A stretch of DNA of 64,000 nt, from assembly GCA_037043015.1 (NCBI GenBank), contig CM073326.1, forward strand, positions 15,198,345 to 15,262,344. Reading direction: 5' to 3'. Below, piece after piece: positions 1 through 15,000 of the stretch. A program made the translations under genes and the position numbers. Each line of letters opens with the position of its first letter. Within the stretch, counting starts at the first letter, position 1. Under the pieces are notes generated by a model, which saw nothing but the letters and a program-made list of their open reading frames with translations, was not told the DNA's origin and ran no database searches. Source of the stretch: Bryum argenteum. Its lineage: Eukaryota > Streptophyta > Bryopsida > Bryales > Bryaceae.

Positions 1-3000
1 CTTAGAGCCCATCTTCACATCAGAGGATATCATGACACAAATGCCCACAGAAGGACGCCGTTTCCAGGCCGTTGATAGATCGTGGCGCAGTATCATGGTG
101 AAACTTGGACGAAATCCTGAGGTTCTTATTGCTGGTGCTGATGAAGAACTGCTGAAAAAGCTCTTAGACAATAATCAGCAACTTGAAATTGTGTTGAAAG
201 GTCTAAATGATTATCTGGAGACTAAACGTCTAGCCTTCCCAAGGTGACTCTCTATCTGAGTGCAGGCCAGTTTGATGTTATGCAAATGGTTTCTGTACGT
301 TCTTTTATTGTCTGTTCATTGTTATCTTGAAGTTAGGATTCTGTTTTCAAAACCCAACATGTGATTTTGGGCACTCCGTAGATTTTTCTTTCTATCCAAC
401 GATGAGCTGCTGGAAATTTTAGCGGAAACTAAGGATCCCTTACGAGTGCAACCTTTCTGTAAGAAGATTTTTGAGGGCATCAATCGGCTCAATTTCGAGC
501 CTAACATGGACATAACTGCCATGATCAGTGAAGAGGGCGAGCGCGTAAACTTCATCTTCCACTTCAACCCTCAGACCGCTATGGGAGCCGTTGAGAAGTG
601 GCTTCTGGAGGTTTGGTGTACTTTGTCATAAATCTTTAGAAGCTCATATGTAATTTTAACTGCGAAGTGCTAAATCTAGAAATTCCAGGCTCTTGTAAAG
701 AAGCATACCTATCATATAACGACGAGATGAAGCTTGTCGGTTTGGCCTCGACCAATAGGAGTCACAAATCGCAAGCTTGGATGAAAGCCTCTCTGTTACT
801 GATGCTGAAGCTACTTGTTGTAGATGTACAGGTGGAGGATGCGATGCGTGAGAGCTTACAAGACGTCTGTTTGCGAGCATATCATGCCTACGCGGTGACA
901 GCGAGGGTGATGTGGGTGTTGGAATGGCCTGGTCAAATCGTTCTCTGTGCGTCTCAAATATATTGGACGTCGCAGGTCCAAGAAGCTATTCACAAGGGTG
1001 CTCTTGTTGCTTGCGAGCAATTCCAGACGTTACAACTTCAAGATATTGTAAACAAGGTGTCTTTTTCTGGCACTTCTGCTGTTGACATCTTACGTTTCTG
1101 TTGAGGAGGCATCTGCACTGGTATTCTCTCTCTTAAATGTAGACACCGTTTGTATTGTTGCTCCAACTGCTTGATGCTCAAGGCGATCCTCGGGGAGTCG
1201 CTTGATATTTTCAAGTCTTTATCGGATGAATCCGGTCCTTCTGACTACTCACTTTCAGAATATGATTGTTGTCCAACTCCAGGTGCGCGGAAGGCTGACA
1301 AGCCTGGAGAGAAAGACGATAGGAGCACTGATTGTCATTGATGTCCACGCTCGAGATGTTGTGAAAGAGTTAGCAGATTCTGGCTTGACGGACGTGACAG
1401 ACTTCGACTGGATTTCCCAGCTGCGGTACGTGTTTTAATTAGTGGCTGCCAGTTCGTTTGGCAGAAAGTTTCATTGGAATATTTTTGCCTGCAGCGTTAT
1501 TCTGTGAGGTAAACTATGACGCCGTTTTGACCTGAGAAATGTCACGAAGCTTGCCATTTGGAGTTTCTCTGAGCTCAAAATCTTCTGTTTCTAAAACCGG
1601 TCATCTGAATATTCTATAAGAGTTCTTCGGCGGGACGTGGTTCATAGTTCTGGCTTCATCTTACAAATAAAATGTCAAGTGCAATTGCAGACGAGTACAC
1701 ATTTTGAGTTTTTGATGCGAGGCAGAAACTGCAGTTCACTTCTATTCAATATTACAGCGGTGAATTTATGCAGCCAAATTTTCTTCTCATCTTAGTCCTC
1801 TATGCAGGTACGGGTACGAGGACGAGTCTGTGATGGTTCGCATGATAAATGCTGGACTATGGTATGCCTGGGAGTATCTGGGAAACAGCAGCCGACTAGT
1901 TATCACCCCACTTACGGATCGATGTTACAGGACGCTGATGGGAGCCCTTCATTTGAACTTGGGAGGTGCCCCTGAAGGCCCAGCAGGTCCGAAAGTCTTT
2001 CATCCCTTACAGTTGCATCGAGGCTGGCCTTGAAGTATCTGAACTGTAATAGCCGTGAAATGTGTCCGCGAGTTCTTTGTGTTCTGATGAATTCCTCAAC
2101 TTAATGACTTTACAGAATTAACTAGGCTGAATACAACAGAATTCTACTTGATTTCACTTACACTTTTAACTGCTCTAATTTAGGAACTGGTAAGACCGAG
2201 ACAACGAAAGATCTTGCCAAAGCGATCGCAATGCAATGCGTCGTTTTCAACTGCTCTGATGGTTTGGACTATTTGGCTATGGGAAAGTTCTTCAAAGGGC
2301 TTGCGAGCTCAGGCGCATGGGCGTGCTTTGATGAATTCAACCGTATTGAGTTGGAGGTGAGTCTTGAAGTTCTATACAGTTTGAACTAAAACACCACGTT
2401 TTTCCTTCATGCTGACAAAATGGGTGATCACAACGTCATAACTCTGATGAAATCCTCTATGCTCAGCGCAGGTGCTCAGTGTCATTGCCCAGCAGATACT
2501 GACTATTCAGCGAGCCAAAATGGCAAACCTGAAGAAATTTGACTTTGAGGGAACGATTCTCACACTCAGGATCACCTGTAACTGCTTCATCACCATGAAT
2601 CCTGGGTATGCAGGGCGTTCGGAGCTTCCTGACAATCTGAAAGCACTTTTTCGTACAGTGGCTATGATGGTCCCTGATTATGCCTTAATTTCAGAGATTA
2701 CACTTTACTCCTTCGGATACCTTGATGCTCGAGCCCAGGCTCGCAAGCTTGTGGCCACGTATCGACTTTGTAGGTATGCAGTTTGTCATTCGGTGACAGT
2801 CAGTAGCTGCTTATTATCCTCCAGTATTCGAATGCCTTGTAGGTCCCTGGGCTTGCTGGCATTGAAAGTTTTTGCTCTATGTATGCCAAAATATGCCAGA
2901 ATGTTAAGTTTTCCCAAGTAAGCATAGGTCAGAACTTAAGTTCAGACGATAAGCACCACCTTATCTAAATATGAAAGTGAAATACGTGTTCTACTTGTTT

Positions 3001-6000
3001 ATCAGTGAGCAGCTTTCGAGTCAAACGCACTATGACTACGGAATGCGAGCGGTTATATCAGTGCTTCGAGCTGCAGGAGCAGTGAAGCAGAAGTATCCCG
3101 AAGAGTTGGAAAGTGTACTTATGTTAAAGTCTCTGAAAGACGTGAATTTACCCAAATTTTTGGCTCATGATGTTCCTCTATTCGAGGGAATTTTGATGGA
3201 TCTCTTTCCAGGGACTGTTCTTCCTGCCCCGGACTATGACATCATGTTAGTGCACGTTAACAAGATTTGCGAGAGGATGAACCTTGAACCCCACCCAATA
3301 TTCTTCGAGAAGGTACGATCCTTTTTCCTTTTAAAGGTGTGATCGGCTTCTTGAGGACTCGTTTTACCTCATCCTGATGGCAGCCGGCGGAGATATATGG
3401 TTTCGACCCGGTGTTATGGTTCTAATCATGCTTGAGAGTATCAAATATTTCAATGTCTTTCAGTTTCCAGGTGCTAATCTGACAGTAAAGTTGAGCATGG
3501 CTGCAGATTTTCCAGCTGTATGAGATGATTCTGGTGAGGCATGGACTTATGCTTGTTGGCTATTCCTATGGAGCGAAAACTGAGTGCTATCGTGTACTGG
3601 CGGCAGCTCTGGGCAGCATGAAAGAAGCAGGTGATGGGGAGCAAGAAACAAGATGTATATGTCTTAATCCTAAATCCATCTACATCGGGCAGCTCTATGG
3701 TCAATTTGATCCCGTCTCTCATGAGTGGACCGATGGCATTCTTGCAAAAGCCTTCCGAAATGCAGCTGTGGATCCAAGTCCGGATCGCAAATGGGTTATT
3801 TTTGATGGACCGGTTGATGCGGTACAGCCCTACTTCCTCCTGCAGAACTAGTCCATAGTACTCTCTTTCCCTACCACGTGACGAATAACTATTAACAACA
3901 TACAATTATATCACAATATGATAATGATAAAGCTTTGACAATGCTCATTTTGAGGATGTACTATTGGGGTTGCTCGATCTTTGATGCTAATTAGGAGCAC
4001 AGTAAGTGTGAAGTTTGACTATACAGTAACCGTGTTGGAAGCAGGTCTGGATTGAAAACATGAATACTGTGTTGGACGACAACAAAAAACTGTGTCTCAT
4101 GAGTGGAGAAATAGTCCAAATGTCAATGGAGATGAATCTCATATTTGAGGTACAGGATTTGGCAGTGGCTTCACCAGCCACTGTCAGCAGATGTGGCATG
4201 GTGTATACAGAACCAAGCTCAATAGGATGGCACCCTCTCAAGCAATCTTGGCTGAGACACATGAGTTTTAAGTTCACCCTCCTGCATCTAGCAGATTTTG
4301 GCATAATAGGAGGTATGTTGGATTGGCTTGTTGATCCGTGTGTCGACTTCGTGAAGAAGCATTGCAAAGAACCAGTGCCAACGTCCACAATCAATTTACC
4401 GAAAAGTTGTATGAACATGTATGAAAGCTTGTTAGATGAGTTCAAGATACCGGAAGTGGTGGTCCGGCGTGGCTCAGCCACTGAAGCTGCTGGTGTGGAA
4501 GAGAACACTGGTATGGCAGCTCCTACTGGAGATGACAGGAAGGTTTGGCTGCAATGCCTCTTTGCTATGGCTGTTGTTTGGACCGTTGGAGCCTCGATGG
4601 ATGGTGATGGGAGAGCGAAGTTTGATGGCTTCTATCGTACCTTGCTGAGACAGGAAGACGACCTGGGTTACGAGCTCAGTGCCGGTTTTGTTGTTACGAA
4701 GCCCCCGTTTACCATGGTACTCATGTTTCCAGATAAACACTCTATTTATGCATTCACGTTCTCCAAACCAGATGGTGCATGGAAACTTTGGATGGATACC
4801 ATCGACAAGCGCGGTCCTCTTCCTGATGCACAATTCAACGACATTATTGTCTCGACAATTGATACAGCACGATACTCATTCTTACTGGTGCTTTTGATTA
4901 CCCACCAGATTCATGTGGTATTTGCGGGTCCGACTGGCACAGGTTAGTCTCTCCGTCCTCGCAACATCATCGTTCTGTTCCTTCCTGCACCTTTTAGCAT
5001 CTACACATTAGGTACTAGCATATTTGCGAACACAAACCTTCTATTGATCTCCTGATTAATCTTCTGGCAACGGTATACTATGCTCTTCTATACTGACATG
5101 CACGCTTTGCTGCTGTATCATTACCTACATAATAATATGAAGGATTACACTTTCAAAAGTCTAAGTTGCGTTTTTGTGCTTATGGGTAGGAAAAACTGTT
5201 TACGTGAAGAACGTGCTATCATACGGTATCAATCAAACAGTTTATCGTAAAATAATGATAACATTCTCTGCTCAGACAAACGCAAATGAGACACAGGTAC
5301 AATCAATAGACTTTTCGATGCTTTGACATGGTATATATAATGCATGCTCAACGGATCAAGTTGAAAATGAACCGAAAATGTCAGCGTTGTCTAGGATCCT
5401 AAATAGTACATTGAATGAGTGACCTATTCTTGGAAATAATATTAGAAAATGGTTACCTGCTAAACAGGAGATTATCGATTCCAAACTGGATAAGAGACGG
5501 AAGAATGTATACGGCCCACCACTTGGCTCAAAGTGTGTTATCATGGTGGATGACCTGAACATGCCTGCACTTGAAACCTACGGGGCTCAGCCTCCAATAG
5601 AAATTTTGCGTCAGTGGATGGATCATGGAGGCTGGTATCTTATTTCCTTAGAAAAACCTATCAGCATCTGTCACAGTGTATTCAAAGTCTGGTCATTGCA
5701 TCTGCTAGGGTGTAGGCTCATAACAAACTCATTCACACCAATAGCTCAATTAGTGTTGCAACTGATCTAATATTTCACTAACTTGAAGATTATTGGAATT
5801 CATGATATCGAAAGTGTTATTCCACTTCTCTTTGTTGTTCTAGGTTTTATCATCATTCTGAACAAAGTTCGGTATCATGACATCCATATTCTGGTAAATG
5901 GTGCTAGGTATGACAGAGAAGAAAACTGTTTCAGAGCCCTTTTGGACATCCAGTTTGTTGCAGCCATGGGTCCGCCTGGAGGGGGGCGGAACCATGTGAC

Positions 6001-9000
6001 GCCTCGATATCTTCGTCATTTCAATCTCCTATATATCATTGACTTTGACGATTCAACCCTCTGCACCGTCTTTGAAACTATCCTGGATTGGTGGGTGCGT
6101 AGTCGCCGTCTCTCCAATGATGTAAGTCAATCTGACCTGATTTGTGGAAATTTTCTTAGTCAATTTATTTCAGTAGAGAGTTGGTCTTGACGCCTGTATG
6201 TTAGTCGAAAATATAAGGCACCTCACTGTCTTCAAGATTGTGCTAATTAAGTATACGAATCTGGCAATTGGGCTCTTGAATTCAGTGAGTTCAACACTTC
6301 AGTTGCAAACTCGAGCAATAACTGAGTCATCTGCTGTTGATACCTGCAGTGATTTCATGTATACTTACCTCCCCAGGACTCAAGTAATAATACCTGTTTT
6401 GTGCAGATCCTCGTGACGGGCAAAGTTCTGGTCATGACCACAGTCCATATATACCGGGAAATTCAAAGAGCTCTTCTTCCTACCCCATCAAAATCGCATT
6501 ATACTTATAACATGCGAGATATATCCAAGGTGTTCCAAGGAATGTGCATGATCGATCCAGGTAAACTAGACAAGAAACTCTTAATCAGGCTCTGGTGCCA
6601 CGAATGCCTTCGAGTGTTCCATGACCGCCTTGTCGACGACCTCGATAGAGGATGGTTTCTTGACTATCTGGGGGCGCGCCTCGAAGATGAAGTTCAAGCG
6701 AAACCAGATTATGTGCTTGGGGTTGAAAATCCTGCCCATGTTAGTCCAGCTTTGAACAGGCTGACATTTGGAGATATCATGGACACGACGTCCATACCTA
6801 GGAAGTAATAACTCGCTGCAAATTCTGGTCCTAGTGCATGTTCTTCTGAATCTCGTCACGATAGACTGATATCATAATCCACACCCCAGTTTTTGGTGTT
6901 TGCGTCATTTGTGATGTTTTTCAGCTTCCCAAATTTAGATTGTGATGCAACAGGTACGAAGAAATTGAGGACAATACAGCGCTGGTGAAGGCTTTGAATG
7001 ACGGCTTAGGAGAATTTAATGCACAGACCAGAAACCCCATGAACCTTGTTATCTTCTCGTATGCTGCACAGCATATTTTGCGCATAAGCCGCACAATTCG
7101 ACAGCCTTTCGGAAATGCGCTTCTGGTGGGGTTCGGAGGTGCAGGACGGCAGTCACTGACAAAGCTTTCAACATTTCTGGCTGGATTTCAGCTGTTCCAA
7201 GTTACAATCACCAAAGGTTACGGTACATCTGAGTGGCAAGAAGATCTGAAGGTAAGTATTCAATTCTATTTCTTCGTGAGCATTTGGCTAGCTCGTCTAA
7301 TTCCTCCATTTCCGAAACTTTTGACGTTATCATTACAGCTCAATTAGTAAGGGACAGTAGCAACAAGCTGCATTTCTGACTAGTTGGACTTCTGGATCTA
7401 ATGAGATCCTAACATTTACAATTCCATAACTTTATTTGTTCTGTTATGACTCTTGCAGCTAGTATTGAAGAGAGCAGGAGCAGACAACATAGAAACTACA
7501 TTTCTATTTAGTGATACGCAAATCAAGCAGGAAAAATTTCTGGAGGACATCAACAATATCCTCAACACTGGCGAGGTGAGGATATAACTATTCTATCACA
7601 CTTGTATCAGGAGATATTCTTTTGTTTTATTGTTGGTTAATGGAAGTTCTTCTATCATGAAAACTATAAGTGTCTGAATTTCAGACTCTGAAATAAGTAA
7701 ATCCTACTCGGACAACTCCGTTCACGATAATTGAAGTGCGTCCAAAACTACAGGTGCCAAACTTATACGCTAAGGATGAAATTATGGCCCTATTTGAAAT
7801 TATCCGTCCTAGGGCTAAGAAGGCGGGCATGGACGGGTCTAATTTGGAGATGTTTATGTTCTTTGTGGACCAATGTCGGAAAAATCTTCATATGGTGATA
7901 GCTATGAGTCCATTCGGTGACGCTTTCAGAACGCGCCTTCGTATGTTCCCATCCCTTGTCAATTGTTGCACAATTGACTGGTTCAGTGAATGGCCAGTCG
8001 ACGGCTTAAAATCGGTTGCTTCGAGCTTTTTCACCTCTGTAAGCTCACTTATCCCTTTCTTCAGCATAAGAACTTGTCACTAGTGTTGAGGTGGCCACCT
8101 TTATGAAACTGAGGGATTGAATCATTGGCTTGTGAGCTTCCAATGCGTGTCTGAATCCATGCCTTGCTGGTATTGACAACGTCATAACAGGTTAAACAAA
8201 GTTCAGAAAATATCACTGCGGCAGTTACAGAAATGTGCATGATATTTCATCAAAATGCTACCGATTTGTCGGACCAATTTTTTCGAGAGCAGCTGCGACA
8301 TTTTTATGTCACTCCTACTTCGTATCTGGAGCTTTTAGGAACCTACAGGGATCTTCTCACGAAGAAGCGGAACGAGATAGATACGATGAGGAATCGATAC
8401 TCAGTAAGTATACCTCATAAGGTCAATCCGCTTCTGCTCCGAATTCGGTCATTAACATCTGGGCGAGTTAAACAAATGTTTTCTGGTCCTTTCCTGAGTT
8501 GTTTGCTCACCAGTTGGCAATCATCTGCAGGGAGGACTGACCAAATTGTTCGGTGCTGAAGAGCAAGTGAGTGTTATGAAGGCTCAGCTGGAAGACCTGC
8601 AGCCCATACTTATTCAGACAGCGAAGGAGACAAATGAGCTGCTGGTCCGTATTGAAGCTGATAAGAATAAGGCTGAACAGACCCGTTCATTGGTGGAGTT
8701 TGAAGAAGCAATAGCGAATGTGAAGGCTGGGGAGGCGAAAGTCATCAGAGAGGACTGTGAGGCTGAGCTTGCAGTGGTACGTGATGCTGAAACTTTCCGA
8801 GAAGTCTTCCTGGGTTTTAAAATCAGTTACCGGCATATGTTTTACTGTTCCTTTTTAGTTGGTCCTGTCCATATTTTGCGTCGCTCAGTTGGCTCATACC
8901 AATCCTCTTCAACTTACTATGCATTCAAGACATCTATCTGAAGTGTGGAATTCTATCTCCAGGCGATGCCAATGTTGAAAGCCGCCCTGGCAGCTTTGGA

Positions 9001-12000
9001 CACACTCACGAAAGCAGATATTACAGAAGTGAAGGCAATGAAAAATCCTCCAAAGCCTGTGAAGATTGTCATGGAGGCTTGTTGCATTATGAAGGACGTA
9101 AGGAAATTCAGTGACCTAAAACTGCCCCTTCCGTAATCAATGAGTTATGGCAGGAAAAAGAACAGCTCTAGTAAAACCATTGATACTACTGTAATGTACT
9201 TGGAAGGATGGCACCATCAACTAGGTGTTGATTGCAGTTTATCAACTACAGTTTTCTGTATCTTATCTGTAAATTGCATAACCTGAAGAATGAAACACGT
9301 AAGAAATTGTTTCAGATTTTTTGGTTCTGCTTCAAGTTCATCTTCAAGTAATTAATTGCAGATAGGGCCTTCTACTGAGTGCAGGTCAAACCCAAGCGGA
9401 TCAATGATCCTAACGTCCCAGGAAAGAAGATGGATGATTACTGGGGACCAGCTCAAAGTATGTTGGCAGACAGCCAATTCCTGGCATCGTTGAAGACTTT
9501 CGACAAGGACAACATAGATGCCAAAATCATCGACAAGATTCGTGTGTTTCTTACAATTCCTGAGTTCGCGCCTGAGGTTGTAAGGAAGGCCTCCAAAGCA
9601 GCTTATGGTCTGTGTTGTTGGGTCCGAGCCATGGAAAGTTATGATCGGGTCGCTAAGGTACCGAAAGAGATGTGACCATACAAGCCAGACCTGTCTTACA
9701 ATCTAGCAAATCATGGATGCTATATAACCATCTCCTGATTATTAGAGATGAGGAGATGGTATCAGATTACTAATCAGAACCTTAGGATAAGATGAACATA
9801 CTCTCAGAATAGTGCTCGTAGCAGATTTGATTCTCCATATTGTCGCTGATAGTGGAAGTTATGTAGGTTGTGGCACCGAAAAAAGCAAAACTGGATCAAG
9901 CGAATGCTGAGTTCACGGAGCTTCAAGTTCAGCTTGCAGCAAAGAAATTTCTACTACAAGGAGTACAGGCAAAGCTGCAAAAACTGCAAGAGCAGCTAGA
10001 AGAAATGAATGAGAAAAAGAGACTTCTTGAAGCGGAGGTTGATAATTGTGAGAAGGTATTAGACTGGGCCACCGTCTTTCTAAAATGTGTCGAGCTAATT
10101 GGAAGTAGAAATTGACAAGTATTGAACCTCGCGCTGCTAATTCATTTCCTATACTTCAGTTGCCGTTGCTCATGCTATAACTTTAGGATAGTACATACCA
10201 GAGACAGCTTCAGCATGATCTGGCAGATAAAATCTTATCATCCGATTGACCAGCATTGATGCTTACCAATGCTGAAGTTTGCAGTGTTCATCACCCTCTC
10301 CGTCTTAGATTTAATCATTTAGAAATTCCTTCACTGAGGCAAATTATGCATGGTTGACTACTTACCCACAGAAGTTAAAACCCTGACTTATACTTTATAA
10401 AAAGTGGCATGAAAACGTGATTCCTGCAGAAACTTATGCGGGCTGAGAAGCTCATTGGAGGTTTGGGTGGGGAAAAAGTAAGATGGAGTCAAGTTGTCGT
10501 GGATCTTGGGAAACTGTACATTGACCTGACAGGAGATGTCCTGCTAGCCTCTGGCTATGTGGCTTACCTCGGAGCTGTGACACTTTCATACAGAGAAACG
10601 CTTCTGGAGAAATGGACGTCACTTTGCAAGGCGTTTCACATACCTTGCTCACCTGTTTTCAAGCTCGCCGCAGTACTTGGAAACCCTGTCACAATTCGTG
10701 ATTGGGTGATTGCCGGCCTGCCGAATGATAGCTTTTCTGTTGATAATGCGATAATTATCGCATCTTCCCGAAGATGGCCTCTGCTCATCGATCCACAAGG
10801 ACAAGCTAACAAGTGGATCAAGGTAATATATTTGTCGGTGACTGCTATCACTCGACCTGTTCCTAATAAATAAGGTGTCTGAGAAATTCATGCCAAGTAG
10901 CTTAGGAGCACTGATTGTTAAGCTTGTCTTGCTCCTCTCTATTGTTAGCAACCTCGAATAATGAGGAAATAAGGTCCGTGTTAATCTTGCAGACTAGAGA
11001 ACGGGCGAACAACTTGCAGGTCATGAAATTATCAGATGGAGATTTCGTGAGGAAACTAGAGAACTGCATTCAATTTGGGTTTCCTTTGTTGTTGGAGAAT
11101 GTCTTCGAAGAGCTGGATCCTACACTCGAGCCGTTGCTGGTGAAGGCAATATTCAAGCAAGCAGGGAGCCTTCAGATTCGACTGGGGGACAGCGTAATTG
11201 AATATAATGAGAAATTCCGGTTTTACATCACCACAAAGCTTCGTAATCCACACTATGCCCCTGAGGTTGGTCATCCATCCTTCACTGCTTTCTCTCGACC
11301 AATTTTTGAACATCTGTAGTTTTTCTCTTGAACATTCCCTCGATTCAGGAGATCAACCCTTCAACGAGAAGCAGAGTACATGCTGAAAGTAGTGCCTCTC
11401 ATATTAACAGTTCATTCAATGGCTTTTTGAGTTCAAACTTGTTTGCCCTAGTCACATCAGTAGATCTGTATTAACGGTTCATTACTGGCGTATTCTTTTT
11501 GAATTAGCTTAACTGCATTGACATGAGGGTATTCGTGTGGCATTGGTTTGTGAGGTGACAATTATAAGTGCTCTGGGTAACAGATATCGGTGAAAATAAG
11601 TCTTCTCAACTTCATGATTACACCAGAAGGGTTGGAGGACCAGCTTCTGGGAATGGCTGTGAAGAATGAGCGGCCTGATCTTGAGGAAGAGAAGACACAA
11701 CTAGTTCTTCAAAGTGCTGAAAATCAGCGGACACTCAAAGATATCGAGGACCGTATCATTAAGGTGAGGAAGCATATCTGCGGCATTATTAGAGTTGATT
11801 AGCTTTTCAAAATAATAAAATGCAAGTCAGGAAGCAAACAGCAGGATCTTCATAGAAATATTTCCACTTGATGACTAGCGTATATCATTGTGCTTTCAAC
11901 GAACGTGAGCAGGTGCTTTCCAGCTCAGAGGGGAACATCCTGGAGGATGAGACTGCTATCGACATCATCTCCTCTTCGAAAGTTCTCTCTCTAGAGATCG

Positions 12001-15000
12001 CAGAGAAGCAAAAAGTTGCTGTCGTCACAGAGGTTCGCATCGACGAGGCACGCCTGGGATACGTGCCAGTTGCTGAGCATGTAGCTTGTCTCTTTTTCAC
12101 TACATCTGACCTATGCAATGTAGATCCCATGTATCAGTATTCTCTTACTTGGTAATTCATCATTCAACTTGCTAACTTTGCTGCCAGTAACACGCTTCTC
12201 TTCGCACGTAGATTGTATATGGAAGTTTCGCAAACATGCTCATCATTGTGGTTCTTTAACTGAAATACCTTCAGAATGTTTGTGAGACAATGAACTCCTT
12301 CTTACTAATAAATCATTGGGGTGCTGTTTTTCTGTAGGTACTTGCAACTGTTTGTTAATTCTATGAAGGACTCAGAGAAAAGTCAAAATTTGGGAAAGCG
12401 ATTGGGAACACTGAACGATTACTTTGATTTCTTACTGTACTGTAACATTTCTCGCAGTTTGTTTGAGAAAGACAAGATGCTCTTATCTTTTCTGATTTGC
12501 GCCACTCTCTGGCAACGCTTTGGTAAAATGGAGCCCGAAGAATTCTCATTCTTTGCTACGGGCGGCATGTCGACTGGGGGTGATCTGCCTCCCAACCCAA
12601 CTGACTGGCTTCCTGAAAAGCTCTGGATTGAGATGCTCAACATCTCCAAGCTCAAGAACTTCTCCGTAAGTATCGGATCTGGCCAACTTTGTTCTATTTC
12701 AATCTACCTGAATAAATCAGAACATGCGCTGGGATTAGTCTGTCAAATGTAACGAGTTTGCCACTCGTGGTCGGGAATCGTATGGGTTGCATGTATACAC
12801 TTGTGCATCTTTTATTCTGGCACTATTAAGATTCATCTGCTATTGCCCCAAGTTCACCCCACTATTACCGTAGTCGACTTCAAGTTATCGTAAACGGTAA
12901 GTAGCTTTGATTTTCACCAATTACAGAGATGTTTTGAACCGCGAGTATATTGCAGAATGGCACGTAGGTTCACTCCAAACATGCTTCTTTGACGTGCGAG
13001 TGGTTGAAGTGCAGGGTTACGCTGAAAAATTTGCTGCTGACCCAGAGGCATGGAAGCATGTATTTGAGAGCGAACATCCTTATCGTCAGCCAATTCCAAG
13101 CGAGTGGGCAGACAAGCTCACTATTTTTCAGAAGCTTGTGTTGATGAGGATGTTTCGACCTGATAAAATGGTGGAGAGTGTCAACGAATTCGTTTTCCTG
13201 GCCATGGGCCAGCGTTACATGGAGCCCCCACCATTTGATTTAGATAGTGCTTACCGTGACTCCAGTGCCACTATTCCTCTTGTTTTTATCCTCTCCGCTG
13301 GATCGGATCCTATGGCTGCTCTTCTCAAATTTGCTGAAGGACTTCAGCACCCTGTAACGATTCTCTCGTACACCTTTATGTGGCCTTGAGTAGGTGCATG
13401 TAGAATATTCCGCACTAACAGTGTCCTGCAATCATAAACTGACAAAACAATGTACAGCAACACAGTTTATTTACAGAGAAGTAATAAGGCAGTTGTTCAA
13501 TTTTGAAACAGGTGAACACAATATCTCTGGGTCAAGGTCAGGGTCCTAAGGCTGCTGACATGATCGAGAAAGCAACACGCTCAGGAGATTGGGTTGTGTT
13601 GCAAAATTGTCATTTGGCAGCTTCGTGGATGACTTCACTCGATCGTATTGTTGAACAACTGGGAGAGCAGACGAATAACATGTTCAGGCTGTGGCTTACC
13701 AGTTACCCCTCCGAAGTTTTCCCAGTTGCAATCCTACAAGGTGGTGTGAAGATGACGAATGAGTCTCCTAAAGGGCTTCGTGCCAACATGCTTATGGTAC
13801 GAGTTCGTCAATCTTGAGTGTTCATACAACACTACTACTACTTTACAATACCCGTCCTCCAGAATATCGCCAAATCCGTTGCAACACTGAAGGAAATTGG
13901 CGCTTTCCAGACACGCATGTGGAGCCTCAATTCTATACTAGTTCTTAGAGCTCTGCACACTAGTTAGTATATTTGTCCCGATTTAAGCTGCTAGGACCTC
14001 AGAAAGTATGTGGTATTTCTACTGTTCGTTCACCCTGCTGCATCATTGCAGAGCTATACAACGTTCCCACTTTCAGACCCGAAGTTCTTCGACTACATCA
14101 CCACTGACAGGTCGCCTGTTTGGAGAAAGATGGTCTTTGGGCTAGCCTATTTCCACGCAGCAGTTCAAGAGCGCATCAAGTATGGTCCGCTGGGATGGAA
14201 TATTCCTTATCAGTTCAGTGATCCTGATTTAAAGATCAGTCTTCGGCAGCTGCAGTCATTTCTTCTTGAGTTTCCGGAGACCGTTCCTTTCAAGGTGCGT
14301 TCATTCACCGTCACGAGCTCCTAGGAAGCGAATGTTCCGACTATTTATTACAATTTAAGTGTAATACCGAAGCCTGTTCGCTATCGACAGTCGTTGATGA
14401 GTTTTGAGACATTGATCACAATGAGTATGTATGCTACCCTTGTTCGAAAGAACAGTCAGTATAGTAAGATGTCATAAATCATAAGTTGTGGATGTTTTGG
14501 TAGGCCTTGTTCTACTGTACTGGGGAGTGCAACTATGGTGGAAGAGTAACAGATGCCCACGACCGGAAAACTCTGCTGAGCATCCTCTTAGTGACTTATA
14601 CTCCCCAAATTTTAGACGATGATTATAAATTTTCTCCGTCTGGGTACTATTATGCACCGCCAGACGGTACCTACCAGGAATATGTTGATTTCATAAAAGA
14701 TTTCCCACCTATTGCAAAGCCCGAAGCATTTGGCCTGCATGAAAATGCAGACATCACTAAGGATCAGCAGGAAGCAAACCAGTTGTTAATGTCGATCCAA
14801 GCCACACAGGTAAATACCAAGTCCTGTTCCAGATACTTCGAACATAGACAGCTGAAAACACTTACGTGTCTAGATCAATTACATAGACAAGGGATACATC
14901 CTCGACTTAGTTACCTCCCAGTAACCACATTTTAGGGAAACTCATGATTCTATGCACATAGACCTCGTTTGGTGTTCCGAGTTTCTATGCTGCTCATTTG

